Of a DNA stretch of 64,000 nt, positions 8,360-16,591 are shown piece after piece. The DNA is taken from NCBI GenBank assembly GCA_964650705.1, contig CAZYUJ010000006.1, forward strand, positions 46,717-110,716, given 5' to 3'. The stretch's first letter is position 1. Each line of letters opens with the position of its first letter. The notes under the pieces were generated by a model. That model did not search any database and had not been told where the DNA came from. It saw nothing but the letters and a program-made list of their open reading frames with translations. Both the position numbers and the translations under genes were made by a program. The DNA comes from Faeciplasma sp964650705. Lineage in GTDB: Bacteria; Bacillota; Clostridia; Oscillospirales; Ruminococcaceae.

Positions 8360-9634
8360 ATGTCGGCGTCAAGCTCGCAAAAAAGGTATAATTACATATT
8401 GAACGCCGAGAATCAGGGCTCTTCCTCACAGAGCACTGCCATATCGGCGCCCGAAAGAAAAAAGGCTATCAAACGCAAGAAAAGAGAAAAGGTTAAAGAG
8501 CCGGGACTTAGAATATTTGACGGCAATATCGACTCGCTTTTCTTTGTGATCGTTATCGTTTTACTCGTTTTCGGAATCATTATGATGTTCTCTGCAAGCT
8601 ACATCGCCGGTCTTGCTGAGGGCGACGGATATAAATATGTAAAAACTCAAGGCGTTGCCGCAATATTCGGCATTTTTGTCATGATCTTCATCTCCTTCTT
8701 CGATTATCACATTTTGATGAACTCGAAGCTCATAACGCTTGGATTCTTGGTGTCGCTGGCGCTTTTGACTTATACGTCTTTCTTTGGGTATGAGGTTGCG
8801 AACGCAAAACGCTGGATCCAGATAGGAGAGTCGTTCACCTTCCAGCCGTCGGAGATCATGAAGGTCGTGCTTGTTATCTATTTGTCGTTTTTGATCTGTA
8901 AGAACGAGCAGAATCTGCGCTCGTTTACAAAGGGCGTAATTCCCTTATGTATCGTATTGGGTGTCGTTTGCGGGAACATGGTCTTGCAGCGTCACGTTTC
9001 GGGTCTGTTAATTATGTGTGCTTTGGGCGCTGTTGTTATCTTCGTCGGCGGAATGCCTTGGAAACAGATATTCCAGCTTGCAGGTATCATCGCTGTCGTT
9101 GCAGCAGTTTTTCTGCTTTTATATTCAGCGATGAGCGGCGGCGGACTTTCCTATGTGCTTGACAGATTTACGTCTATGGGGACTGCCGAAAGCGGCGAGA
9201 TAGATAATGATAACTGGCAGATCGCTCAGTCGCTTATAGCTATCGGCTCAGGCGGATGGTTCGGACTCGGATTTGGTGAATCAAGACAGAAATATCTGTG
9301 GCTCCCCGAATCTCAGAACGACTTCATCTTCCCGATAATCGTTGAGGAGCTTGGATACCTCGGCGGACTCGTTGTCATAGTTTTGTTCATACTCCTTGTA
9401 TACCGCGGATTCCATATCGCAAAAAAAGCACCCGACAAATTCGGAATGCTCATAGTTGTCGGAATCGTGTTCCAGATCGGACTCCAGGCGCTTTTGAATA
9501 TCGGTGTTGCGTGCAACGCTTTCCCGAACACGGGCATTTCGCTTCCGTTCTTCAGCTCGGGAGGAACGGCGCTTGTTATCCAGCTCGCTGAAATGGGCGT
9601 GGTGCTGGGCGTGTCCCGCCAGTGTGATATTTAG
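8360..9634 (+). CDS. ftsW: Lipid II polymerase FtsW/SpoVE (SEDS family)
   Basis: A 424-residue SEDS-family glycosyltransferase that polymerises lipid II at the septum with the class B PBP. A charged cytoplasmic N-terminal tail of about 55 residues precedes about ten transmembrane helices. Family motifs include the large extracellular loop ending in ESQNDFIFPIIVEELG and the C-terminal PFFSSGGT. AGGAGG lies just before the ATG. murD, which commonly lies between mraY and ftsW, is absent. The gene is followed by hairpin island 1 rather than directly by murG. Confidence 0.93.
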   Translation: MSASSSQKRYNYILNAENQGSSSQSTAISAPERKKAIKRKKREKVKEPGLRIFDGNIDSLFFVIVIVLLVFGIIMMFSASYIAGLAEGDGYKYVKTQGVAAIFGIFVMIFISFFDYHILMNSKLITLGFLVSLALLTYTSFFGYEVANAKRWIQIGESFTFQPSEIMKVVLVIYLSFLICKNEQNLRSFTKGVIPLCIVLGVVCGNMVLQRHVSGLLIMCALGAVVIFVGGMPWKQIFQLAGIIAVVAAVFLLLYSAMSGGGLSYVLDRFTSMGTAESGEIDNDNWQIAQSLIAIGSGGWFGLGFGESRQKYLWLPESQNDFIFPIIVEELGYLGGLVVIVLFILLVYRGFHIAKKAPDKFGMLIVVGIVFQIGLQALLNIGVACNAFPNTGISLPFFSSGGTALVIQLAEMGVVLGVSRQCDI

Positions 9635-9702
9635 CCGAAGGTTTGCCGTCAAGGAGAGTGAGCTGTCAGTGCTCCTTGTGAAAACATAAAATTTGAAACT
9701 TT

Positions 9703-9816
9703 TGCCGCCCCTCGGGGCGAAGCCCTGCCGCATGCCCCGTTCGGGGCATGCGGCCCTGCGGTTTGCGCTCGCGCAAACCGCAGTTCGGCGCGCCTGCGGC
9801 GCGCCGGGCTTCGCCC
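9703..9816. repeat. Hairpin island 1 (closing stem plus three hairpins)
   Basis: A GC-rich intergenic element. The closing stem GGGCGAAGCCC (9715-9725) pairs with GGGCTTCGCCC (9806-9816). Inside are three perfect hairpins: 9728-9753 (11-bp stem, GTTC loop), 9756-9783 (13-bp stem with a 2-nt apex) and 9786-9806 (9-bp stem, TGC loop). Linkers between stems are 2 nt or less. CCCC-TC-GGGG (9708-9717) overlaps the left side. It contains no gene and lies between ftsW and the murG promoter. It shares its architecture with islands at 38123, 41883 and 56606. Together with the promoter at 9871 it accounts for the ftsW-murG gap. Confidence 0.85.
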
Positions 9817-9870
9817 TACGCGCGGCTGTGCTTGTAGCCGAAATGTAACCGTAAATTAACCTTGCGTTAA

Positions 9871-9899
9871 TTGAAAGTGACAGCGCTCCGAGCTATAAT
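9871..9899 (+). promoter_or_regulatory. Internal promoter for murG-murA-divIB
   Basis: TTGAAA (9871-9876), 17 bp, TATAAT (9894-9899). It lies downstream of hairpin island 1 and would give murG and the genes after it a transcription start independent of the mraZ promoter. Confidence 0.75.
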
Positions 9900-9938
9900 A
9901 TCAGCAGTAACCAAAAAAACATATAAGGAGAGCTTGTA

Positions 9939-11066
9939 ATGCTTAAAGTAATTCTCGCAGGCGGCGGAACAGCCGGCCATGTTAACCCTGCACTTGCCAT
10001 CATGGAAATAATCAAAGAGCATCATCCCGATGCCGAATTTCTATATGTAGGTACTCCCAACGGCATCGAGCGCAGCCTCGCTGAAAAGGCGGGACTTAAG
10101 TTCGCCCCGATGGATGTCGCAGGTTTCCAAAGAAAGATATCCCTTGAAAATCTAAAGCGCAACCTGACTGCTTTGAAGTATCTTGCCGTATCGGGCAAGC
10201 GCGCAAAACAGATCATTAACGACTTCAAGCCCGATCTTGTGATCGGCACAGGCGGATATGTCAGCGGCCCCATCGTTTTGCAGGCTGCAAAAATGGGCAT
10301 CAAGACCGCTATCCACGAGCAAAATGCCTTTCCCGGAATGACCACAAAGCTTTTGGCAAAAAAGGTCGATAAGGTCATGCTCACCGTTGAAAAAGCCAAG
10401 GACTATATCGATGCCAAGGACAAATGCATCGTAACGGGCTTGCCCGTCCGTTCGGGCTTTTCCACTAAAAAGCTCTCTAAAGAGGATGCGAGAAAAGAGC
10501 TCGGGCTCGATGAGCGCATCACGATACTTTCAACAGGCGGTTCTCTGGGCGCCGGCAAGATCAACGAAACTGTTGCCGACCTTATCGCTTGGTATGAAGA
10601 AAACAATATCAAGGTCAACCACATCCACTCCTATGGCAAAAACGGAAGAGCGACCTTTGTTCCCGATCTTATCAGCAAGGGCATCAAGCTCGAAGATCAC
10701 CCCAATTATATCGTAAAAGAATATATCGACAATATGTCCACCTGCATGGCGGCGGCAGACCTTATTATAAGCCGTTGCGGAGCAGGAGCACTCACAGAGA
10801 TCGAAGCTGTCGGCTGCGGCTCTATCCTTGTTCCGTCTCCCATCGTTGCCGAGAATCATCAGTATCACAACGGCAAGGTCTTGGCAGACGGCGGTGCGGC
10901 GATCATGTTTGAACAGAAGGATCTCACATCAAAAGAACTTATTACAACAGTTTCCGCTTTGCTGATAGACCCGAATAGCTTGAGCCGCCTCTCCGAAAGT
11001 GCCGCAAAGCTTTATATTTCTGACACCCCTGACAGAGTATATTCTGTGATTTCTTCGTTGATTTGA
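9939..11066 (+). CDS. murG: UDP-GlcNAc:lipid I N-acetylglucosaminyltransferase MurG
   Basis: A 375-residue peripheral membrane GT-B glycosyltransferase that converts lipid I to lipid II. The N-terminal glycine-rich GGGTAGHVNPALA motif is at residues 6-18; a second glycine-rich loop (STGGSLGAGKIN) opens the UDP-GlcNAc-binding C-terminal domain, and ISRCGAGALTE follows. AAGGAG precedes the ATG. It is served by its own promoter (9871-9899) and by any readthrough past the hairpin island. Confidence 0.95.
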   Translation: MLKVILAGGGTAGHVNPALAIMEIIKEHHPDAEFLYVGTPNGIERSLAEKAGLKFAPMDVAGFQRKISLENLKRNLTALKYLAVSGKRAKQIINDFKPDLVIGTGGYVSGPIVLQAAKMGIKTAIHEQNAFPGMTTKLLAKKVDKVMLTVEKAKDYIDAKDKCIVTGLPVRSGFSTKKLSKEDARKELGLDERITILSTGGSLGAGKINETVADLIAWYEENNIKVNHIHSYGKNGRATFVPDLISKGIKLEDHPNYIVKEYIDNMSTCMAAADLIISRCGAGALTEIEAVGCGSILVPSPIVAENHQYHNGKVLADGGAAIMFEQKDLTSKELITTVSALLIDPNSLSRLSESAAKLYISDTPDRVYSVISSLI

Positions 11067-11141
11067 TAAGTAACCAAGCGTAAGCGCACATCATATTATG
11101 CTGTATAGCGTAATTTTTCAAAAAGATATGGGGTGCGCAAA

Positions 11142-12401
11142 ATGCTTGGATCAAAGCTATATATCGAGGGTGGGAAGAGCCTTAGCGGAACGGTATCCGT
11201 TCACGGAGCAAAAAACAGCTCGCTGCCCATTTTGGCTGCAACACTGATGTGCCGCGGCACAAGCACAATACATAACTGTCCTGCTCTTGCTGACGTCTAT
11301 TCAGCGCTCAGAATACTTTCCTCTCTCGGCTGCAAATGCAAGCGAGAGGGAAGCTCTGTCACCGTAAACGCAAGTGACGTTTCCGGCTATGAAGTCGGAG
11401 AAACACTGATGCGTGAAATGCGCTCATCTATCATATTTTTGGGTGCGATACTCTCAAGGAACGGCCGTTGCCGCCTTTCTTTTCCCGGAGGGTGCGAGCT
11501 TGGTCCCAGACCGATAGACATCCATCTTCATGCATTAAAGAAGCTCGGAGTTAAGATAATCGAGGATCACGGTGTGCTTGATTGCACATTGCCGTCAAGA
11601 CCTGTGGGCACAGATATAACTCTGCCGCTTCCGTCGGTCGGAGCAACAGAGAATATAATGCTCCTTGCATCGACCTGCGTCGGCACGACCGTAATAAGAA
11701 ATGCCGCCAAAGAACCTGAGATAACAGATCTTGCAAACTTTTTGAACTCGGCAGGAGCTGAGATCACGGGTACAGGCTCGACAACGGTATGCATCAAGGG
11801 CACAGAATCGTTAAACTCATGTGAGCACAGCGTTATGCCTGACAGAATCGTTGCCGCAACATATATGGGTGCCGCAGCAATAACAGGCGGCGAAGTAATG
11901 ATAGAGCGAGTGACCCCGTCGGATATGTACTCAACAATGGCGGTCTTTGAGCAAATGGGCTGCGGAGTATATCCTTATGCAGACAGGATATTCATAACCG
12001 CCAAAAAGCCGCTTAAGGCTGTAAAAACGATAAGAACCACCTTCTATCCCGGCTTCCCGACAGATTGTCAGCCGATCGTTATGGCGGTGTTGTGCAAGGC
12101 GCGCGGAACAAGCATGATCGTCGAAAATATCTTTGAGAACCGTTTTCGTGCCTCAGACGAGCTTTTGCGAATGGGCGCAGACATCAAAGCCGAAGGCAAG
12201 GTCGCAGTTATTGAGGGAGTGCCTTCGCTTTCGGGGGCATCCGTCGTCGCACATGACCTTCGGGCGGGCGCGGCACTGGTTTTAGCGGGCCTTGCCGCAG
12301 AGGGGACAACAACGGTATCACAAGTGCATTATATCGACCGAGGATATGAACATATAGAGCACGAGCTTGCGACCTTGGGCGCAAAGATAAAAAGAATGTA
12401 G
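11142..12401 (+). CDS. murA: UDP-GlcNAc 1-carboxyvinyltransferase MurA
   Basis: A 419-residue EPSP-synthase-fold enzyme catalysing the first committed step of peptidoglycan synthesis, transfer of enolpyruvate from PEP to UDP-GlcNAc. The conserved lysine lies in GAKNSSLPILAA near residue 23. The catalytic cysteine is in PGGCELGPRPID (Cys118), so the usual fosfomycin target residue is kept. The ATG at 11142 is preferred over a GTG at 11133 because the GGGGTG site (11130-11135) would overlap the latter. Confidence 0.94.
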   Translation: MLGSKLYIEGGKSLSGTVSVHGAKNSSLPILAATLMCRGTSTIHNCPALADVYSALRILSSLGCKCKREGSSVTVNASDVSGYEVGETLMREMRSSIIFLGAILSRNGRCRLSFPGGCELGPRPIDIHLHALKKLGVKIIEDHGVLDCTLPSRPVGTDITLPLPSVGATENIMLLASTCVGTTVIRNAAKEPEITDLANFLNSAGAEITGTGSTTVCIKGTESLNSCEHSVMPDRIVAATYMGAAAITGGEVMIERVTPSDMYSTMAVFEQMGCGVYPYADRIFITAKKPLKAVKTIRTTFYPGFPTDCQPIVMAVLCKARGTSMIVENIFENRFRASDELLRMGADIKAEGKVAVIEGVPSLSGASVVAHDLRAGAALVLAGLAAEGTTTVSQVHYIDRGYEHIEHELATLGAKIKRM

Positions 12402-12419
12402 AAAGGAAGGACGAAAAAA

Positions 12420-13298
12420 GTGAAGGACGTTGTTAAAACAAACGTTAAAAAGCCTGATGCAACAAGGCCGGGAACAAAGCACCGCCGAAGAAGGAATCTG
12501 TCGCTTTATTATCTTTTGATCTTCATAATTTGCGTTCTTGTTTTGTTCATTCTTTCACGAACGGTGCTTTTCAACATCAACGAATATATCGTTTCGGGCA
12601 ACGAACGCTATTCGACCGACCAGATACTCGAAGCCGGCAATCTCAAGACCGGCAGGAATATGTATAACCTCGATCTCGATAAGATCGAGGACAGGATCAA
12701 GGACAAGCTTATCTATATCGAAGAGGTCGAGCTTTTGCGTAAGCTCCCCGACAAGCTTATCGTGAATATAACCGAGGCTGTGGCATATGCCTGCTGTGAA
12801 TATGACAACGGCAGATACTGCGTCATAAGCCGAGGAGGAAGATACCTCGAAACCGAACAGCTTTCGATAAGAGAAGATCTTATCCTCATAACAGGCATGG
12901 AGCTTACGGGCGTTGCCTTGGGTGAGGATTTTGAATCTAAAGATGAAAACAAAGAGCTTATCATATTGGAGCTCTTGAAGGCGATAGATGAGCTTTGCCC
13001 GAACAAGATAACCTATATCGACATCACCGACAGAACGAATATCAAAATGGGCTATGAAGACAGAATAGATATTGAGTTCGGAAGCTCGCTTGACTATGAA
13101 TACAAGCTAAGATACATCATGACCGTTATCGAAGAAAATCTCAGCGAAACAGATGAGGGCACGATCATCTACCATTCCGCTCAAGCAGGTGCTTCATATA
13201 TAAGCCGTGCCGACCTTGCCAAAATGGAAGAGGAATTCAACAAAGCGACCCAGACCGAAAACAGCGATACGACAGCAGCAGACTCTAACGGACAGTAA
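12420..13298 (+). CDS. divIB: Cell division protein DivIB/FtsQ
   Basis: A 292-residue bitopic protein starting at GTG, with GAAAGGAAGG about 9 nt upstream. A basic cytoplasmic tail is followed by one transmembrane helix (about residues 28-48) and a POTRA-type domain beginning VSGNERYSTDQILEA (about 57-71), then a beta domain and an acidic, low-complexity C terminus. DivIB/FtsQ recruits and regulates the septal synthase. It sits between murA and ftsZ as in other Clostridia. No ftsA follows. Confidence 0.88.
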   Translation: MKDVVKTNVKKPDATRPGTKHRRRRNLSLYYLLIFIICVLVLFILSRTVLFNINEYIVSGNERYSTDQILEAGNLKTGRNMYNLDLDKIEDRIKDKLIYIEEVELLRKLPDKLIVNITEAVAYACCEYDNGRYCVISRGGRYLETEQLSIREDLILITGMELTGVALGEDFESKDENKELIILELLKAIDELCPNKITYIDITDRTNIKMGYEDRIDIEFGSSLDYEYKLRYIMTVIEENLSETDEGTIIYHSAQAGASYISRADLAKMEEEFNKATQTENSDTTAADSNGQ

Positions 13299-13371
13299 CT
13301 CCGAAAATACCCTAAAAATATTCTCTAAAAGTTTTGCAAAACCTATTGCCAAGTTCGTTGTTTTATGGTAG

Positions 13372-13377
13372 TATAAT
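13372..13377 (+). promoter_or_regulatory. Possible ftsZ promoter (-10 box)
   Basis: A perfect TATAAT about 60 bp upstream of ftsZ, but the best -35 (TTGCCA, 13346-13351) is 20 bp away, longer than optimal. Either the promoter is weak or activated, or ftsZ depends on upstream starts. Confidence 0.4.
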
Positions 13378-13440
13378 ACTATATTTAGGTTTGTACTGAT
13401 CTATCAATGATTATATATTGGATTTTGGAGGATGTAGAGA

Positions 13441-14499
13441 ATGGGCTTTATCATGGAAAACGAAGGCATGGACCTTGCAAAGATCAAAGTCGTCGGTGTT
13501 GGCGGCGGCGGCGGAAACGCACTTAACTGTATAGTATCAGAGGGTATTCAGAACGTTGAGTATATTGCTGTTAATACAGATGCTCAGGCTCTCAAGAATT
13601 CAAAGGCTACCATAAAGATTCAGATCGGCTCGAAGCTCACTCACGGCCTTGGCGCAGGCGGAAAGCCTGAGGTTGGCGAAGGCGCTGCACAGGAATCAAG
13701 AGACGAGATCGCAGATGCACTCAAGGGTGCTGACATGATCTTCATCACCGCAGGTATGGGCGGCGGAACCGGAACAGGTGCGGCTCCCGTTGTCGCGGAG
13801 ATCGCTCGCGATATGGGCATCCTTACTGTTGCGGTTGTGACCAAGCCCTTCAGATTTGAGGGCGCAAGAAAGCTTGCACAGGCAGAGAAGGGTATCGACG
13901 CTCTCTTGAGAAACGTTGACTCCTTGGTCGTTATCCCCAACGAAAAGCTTTTGACAGGAAGAGAAAACTTAACCATGCGTCAGTCCTTTGCTTTGGCTGA
14001 TGATATTCTTAAGACCGCTGTTCTTTCCGTAACCGAACTCATTCTCCGTCACGGTCAGATCAACGTCGACTTCGCAGACGTCCAGACCATCATGAAGGAT
14101 GCCGGCTATGCTCACATGGCTATCGGTCACGGCGAGGGCAAGGACAAGGTCGCAAACGCTGTTCAACAGGTTATCTCCAGCCCGTTGCTCGAAACCTCTA
14201 TCAAGGGCGCTAAGAGACTCTTGCTCAACATCGTAATGAGTGAGGATATCGTTACCGGCGACATCGCAGAGCTTACCGACACCATCACAAACGCTGCAGC
14301 TCCCGACGTTCAGCTCATCTTCGGTACTGACTTCAACCCTGACCTCAACGACGCTATCGACATCATCGTGATCGCTTCCGATTTCGACGATTTCAAGCCT
14401 GAGGAAGAAGTAAGCGAAGAAACCACAGAAGAAACCGAAAACGGCGAAAAGAAGGCTGACCCTTTCTATGATAACCTTTGGGGCTTCTTGAATAAGTAA
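13441..14499 (+). CDS. ftsZ: Cell division GTPase FtsZ
   Basis: A 352-residue tubulin homologue that polymerises into the division ring. The nucleotide-binding GVGGGGGNALNC lies near residue 20 and the tubulin signature GGGTGTG at 107-113; the NxDFAD-type T7 loop (INVDFADV) is intact. The C-terminal domain runs to about residue 320, then a short acidic Glu/Thr linker of about 15 residues ends in DPFYDNLWGFLNK. That tail does not match the usual D-x-P-x-F-L-R peptide that binds FtsA or SepF. GGAGG precedes the ATG; a second in-frame ATG lies at 13453. Confidence 0.97.
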   Translation: MGFIMENEGMDLAKIKVVGVGGGGGNALNCIVSEGIQNVEYIAVNTDAQALKNSKATIKIQIGSKLTHGLGAGGKPEVGEGAAQESRDEIADALKGADMIFITAGMGGGTGTGAAPVVAEIARDMGILTVAVVTKPFRFEGARKLAQAEKGIDALLRNVDSLVVIPNEKLLTGRENLTMRQSFALADDILKTAVLSVTELILRHGQINVDFADVQTIMKDAGYAHMAIGHGEGKDKVANAVQQVISSPLLETSIKGAKRLLLNIVMSEDIVTGDIAELTDTITNAAAPDVQLIFGTDFNPDLNDAIDIIVIASDFDDFKPEEEVSEETTEETENGEKKADPFYDNLWGFLNK

Positions 14500-14518
14500 T
14501 TAAAATTGAAACATGATC

Positions 14519-14556
14519 AGCACAGATGCCGAGCGGTCTCTGTGCTGTTTTGTTTG
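14519..14556 (+). terminator. Terminator after ftsZ
   Basis: AGCACAGA (14519-14526) pairs with TCTGTGCT (14539-14546), followed by GTTTTGTTT. It closes the division cluster. Confidence 0.85.
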
Positions 14557-14615
14557 AATAATTCGACACTCTTTTGTAAAAAATGACGAAATTAATTAAA
14601 AAATTCAAAAGATGC

Positions 14616-14644
14616 TTGACACTATTCATAGTTAGTGTTATGAT
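14616..14644 (+). promoter_or_regulatory. Promoter of the sigma factor gene
   Basis: TTGACA (14616-14621), 17 bp, TATGAT (14639-14644): a near-consensus housekeeping promoter. Confidence 0.85.
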
Positions 14645-14674
14645 TTTAAAGTGATTAATTGTGAGGTGGTATGT

Positions 14675-15226
14675 ATGCAGGGCTCACGATACGGTTCGTT
14701 TCCCAATGAAGAGCTTGCATATTGTGCCAAAGAGGACGAGCAGGCTTATTCCGAATTGATAAGCCGATTTCTCCCGACCGTAAGGCGCCTGGCTCACGTT
14801 TATTCGTCTAATCCAAGCGATCAAGACGACCTTTTTTCTGAAGGACTGTTGGGATTGATGAATTCCGTCAAGACCTTCAAAAAGGATAAAGATACGAGCT
14901 TTTTGACCTATGCAAGCGTTTGCATAAGCAACCGAATGATAAACGCGCTGAAAAAATCCGATAGGATCTCTAAGCGTGAGGAAAACATTGACGATCACGT
15001 TGTCTCGAAGGGCGATTCGCCTGAGAGTATCGTGCTCGAACGAGAAGCGGTCAGCGAGCTTGTTGACGGATTACAGTATCTGTCCGACCTTGAGCGTGAG
15101 GTCTTCAATTTATATATCCACGGTGAGTCATATGCCGACATCGGCAAGGCGTTGGGGATAAGTGCGAAATCTGTTGATAACGCACTGTTGAGAGTGCGCA
15201 CAAAGCTGCGCAAAAGATTAGGATAA
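14675..15226 (+). CDS. Sigma-70 family RNA polymerase sigma factor (SigH-like)
   Basis: A 183-residue alternative sigma factor. Region 2 (about residues 20-90) includes a DLFSEGLLGLMNSVKTF-type core-binding helix, and region 4 (about 125-183) includes the helix-turn-helix YADIGKALGISAKSVDNALLRVR. Regions 1.1 and 3 are reduced or missing, as in SigH/Sigma-30-like proteins. The ATG at 14675 follows GAGGTGG (14663-14669); a GTG at 14651 would lie upstream of that site. Monocistronic, between its own promoter and the terminator at 15224. No anti-sigma factor is adjacent. Whether it acts in sporulation or competence cannot be told from the sequence. Confidence 0.85.
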   Translation: MQGSRYGSFPNEELAYCAKEDEQAYSELISRFLPTVRRLAHVYSSNPSDQDDLFSEGLLGLMNSVKTFKKDKDTSFLTYASVCISNRMINALKKSDRISKREENIDDHVVSKGDSPESIVLEREAVSELVDGLQYLSDLEREVFNLYIHGESYADIGKALGISAKSVDNALLRVRTKLRKRLG

Positions 15227-15246
15227 AAACCTGTCGCGGGTTTTTA
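15224..15246 (+). terminator. Terminator after the sigma factor gene
   Basis: TAAAAACC (15224-15231) pairs with GGTTTTTA (15239-15246) around a 7-nt loop; the U-run lies within the 3' arm. The stem starts inside the stop codon. Confidence 0.65.
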
Positions 15247-15322
15247 TATATGCCATGTAGCTTTTTCATTATTAACTTCAGTGAGACCTGCTTGGCAAAA
15301 ATACTTTAAGCGAGGGAAATTT

Positions 15323-15589
15323 ATGTACGAAGACAAAACATTAGTATGCCGTAATTGCGGAAGTGAATTCGTTTTTACAGCAGGCGAGCAGGAATTCTAC
15401 GCTGAAAAGGGCTTCGAGAACGAACCCAAGATGTGCAAGGATTGCAGAAAGAAGAAGAAGGAAGAAGGCAAGCAGTACTTTGTTGCAACTTGTGCTTCTT
15501 GCGGCGGCGAGGCTAAGGTTCCTTTCAAGCCCCACGATGACCGTCCGGTTTACTGCAGCGAATGCTTCGCAAAGATGAGAGAAGAATAA
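15323..15589 (+). CDS. Small zinc-ribbon protein (CxxC)
   Basis: An 88-residue basic protein with three or four zinc-binding CxxC knuckles: CRNC near residue 9, CKDC near 38, CASC near 57 and CSEC near 78. The layout matches the small family of probable zinc-ribbon proteins of Firmicutes with an N-terminal zinc ribbon and a C-terminal CxxC pair. The molecular role is unknown; nucleic acid binding is a guess from charge and fold. The ATG at 15323 is preceded by GAGGG. Terminated at 15605-15639. Confidence 0.8.
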   Translation: MYEDKTLVCRNCGSEFVFTAGEQEFYAEKGFENEPKMCKDCRKKKKEEGKQYFVATCASCGGEAKVPFKPHDDRPVYCSECFAKMREE

Positions 15590-15604
15590 TCTAATACGCT
15601 TCTT

Positions 15605-15639
15605 AACCGCAACCCCGAAAAGGTTGCGGTTGTCTTTTT
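15605..15639 (+). terminator. Terminator, first of three related copies
   Basis: AACCGCAACC (15605-15614) pairs with GGTTGCGGTT (15622-15631) around a 7-nt loop, then GTCTTTTTG. Related terminators occur at 16359 and 17584. Its right half lies inside the 217-bp duplicated block. Confidence 0.92.
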
Positions 15640-15838
15640 GCACAAAAATAATTGACAATTTATAGGTTTTATGTTATAAATTAATTAGGAGAGTTTTGAT
15701 TTTGTGAGGCTGGCCCAACGGACTGGAGAGTGTAAGCTGTTATATGTTGACTATTCTAAATTTAAAGAAAGGAGAATAGCAGCTATGAAAAAGATCATTA
15801 TTATGATCATATCCGTCGTACTTGCAGTTTGTTGCGCT
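15622..15838 (+). repeat. Duplicated 217-bp block, copy 1
   Basis: Matches 16375-16591 with 8 substitutions and no indels. It holds the 3' arm of a terminator, a promoter (15652-15680), the 5' leader and the first 18 codons (signal peptide) of the following gene. Similarity stops abruptly after 15838, and the two genes diverge completely from there. Confidence 0.93.
15652..15680 (+). promoter_or_regulatory. Promoter in duplicated block, copy 1
   Basis: TTGACA (15652-15657), 17 bp, TATAAA (15675-15680). The leader to the start codon at 15785 is about 95 nt. Confidence 0.85.
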
Positions 15839-16351
15839 TGTTCAAAAAATGCTGACAGTCCGATAGATGACAGCCCAATATCTGAGCTTACTGATGCTAC
15901 CTCGCAAACAGGTGCTCCTCTCGAAGATGATGATACGATCTATATCACGACAGATGATGAGCATATTGTCGCACCGCTGATAAACCCACCGCTGGGTCCA
16001 TATACCGAAGAGGGCGGAAGCATCTATGATTATGCAAGCATCATTAACGTTAACGGAATATATTACACCGGATACGAAATGCCTCAGACCGAGGACGAGC
16101 TGTTACTGGTCTTGGAAGGAGCTTCGCTCGTCGGTGAGCCCGTCGTGATAGGCTGGGGAGAGGGCTTTATCCCCGAAAGCCATCTCGAGTCTACGAATAT
16201 TTATCCCGAAGGAACTCTTATTTATCAGAATGGTAATAAGGTGATTGCTGTTTTTCCGAATGCCGTTTCTTCATGGGGAAAATATACTTATTACGGTCAT
16301 CTGCTCAAGCAATGCGACAGCGATTATTTAGAAGCGTACAATTTGAATTAA
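15785..16351 (+). CDS. Putative secreted lipoprotein of unknown function
   Basis: A 188-residue protein not recognised beyond its export signal. The N terminus has two lysines, a hydrophobic run (residues 4-15) and a cysteine-rich C-C-A-C stretch; Cys19 is a plausible lipidation site, although the lipobox is atypical. The mature part starts with a Ser/Asp/Thr-rich linker followed by a compact acidic domain. The ATG at 15785 has AAAGGAG about 10 nt upstream; a GTG extension to 15704 is rejected because it lies upstream of that site. Its promoter, leader and signal peptide are nearly identical to those of the next gene, but the mature domains are unrelated. Confidence 0.7.
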   Translation: MKKIIIMIISVVLAVCCACSKNADSPIDDSPISELTDATSQTGAPLEDDDTIYITTDDEHIVAPLINPPLGPYTEEGGSIYDYASIINVNGIYYTGYEMPQTEDELLLVLEGASLVGEPVVIGWGEGFIPESHLESTNIYPEGTLIYQNGNKVIAVFPNAVSSWGKYTYYGHLLKQCDSDYLEAYNLN

Positions 16352-16358
16352 GATTCTC

Positions 16359-16393
16359 AACCGCAATCCATGTGGGTTGCGGTTGTCTTTTTG
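16359..16393 (+). terminator. Terminator, second of three related copies
   Basis: AACCGCAA (16359-16366) pairs with TTGCGGTT (16377-16384), with a possible inner CC/GG pair, then GTCTTTTTG. It is a partly diverged version of the terminator at 15605. Confidence 0.88.
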
Positions 16394-16591
16394 CACAAAA
16401 ATAGTTGACAATTTATAGGCTTTATGTTATAAATTAATTAGGAGAGTTTTGATTTTGTGAGGCTGGCCCAATGGGCTGAAAAGTGTAAGCTATTATATGT
16501 TGACTATTCTAAATTTAAAGAAAGGAGAATAGCAGCCATGAAAAAGATCATTATTATGATCATATCCGTCGTACTTGCAGTTTGTTGCGCT
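16375..16591 (+). repeat. Duplicated 217-bp block, copy 2
   Basis: Second copy of the block at 15622-15838, offset 753 bp, about 96 percent identical without indels. It carries the same terminator arm, promoter, leader, ribosome binding site and signal-peptide codons. Confidence 0.93.
16405..16433 (+). promoter_or_regulatory. Promoter in duplicated block, copy 2
   Basis: TTGACA (16405-16410), 17 bp, TATAAA (16428-16433), the same boxes as copy 1. Confidence 0.85.

Noticed and set aside
15704..15784. 27-codon N-terminal extension (GTG start) of the two secreted proteins
   Set aside because: A strong AAAGGAG lies just before the internal ATG, and of the six substitutions between copies in this stretch four would change amino acids, as expected for non-coding leader.
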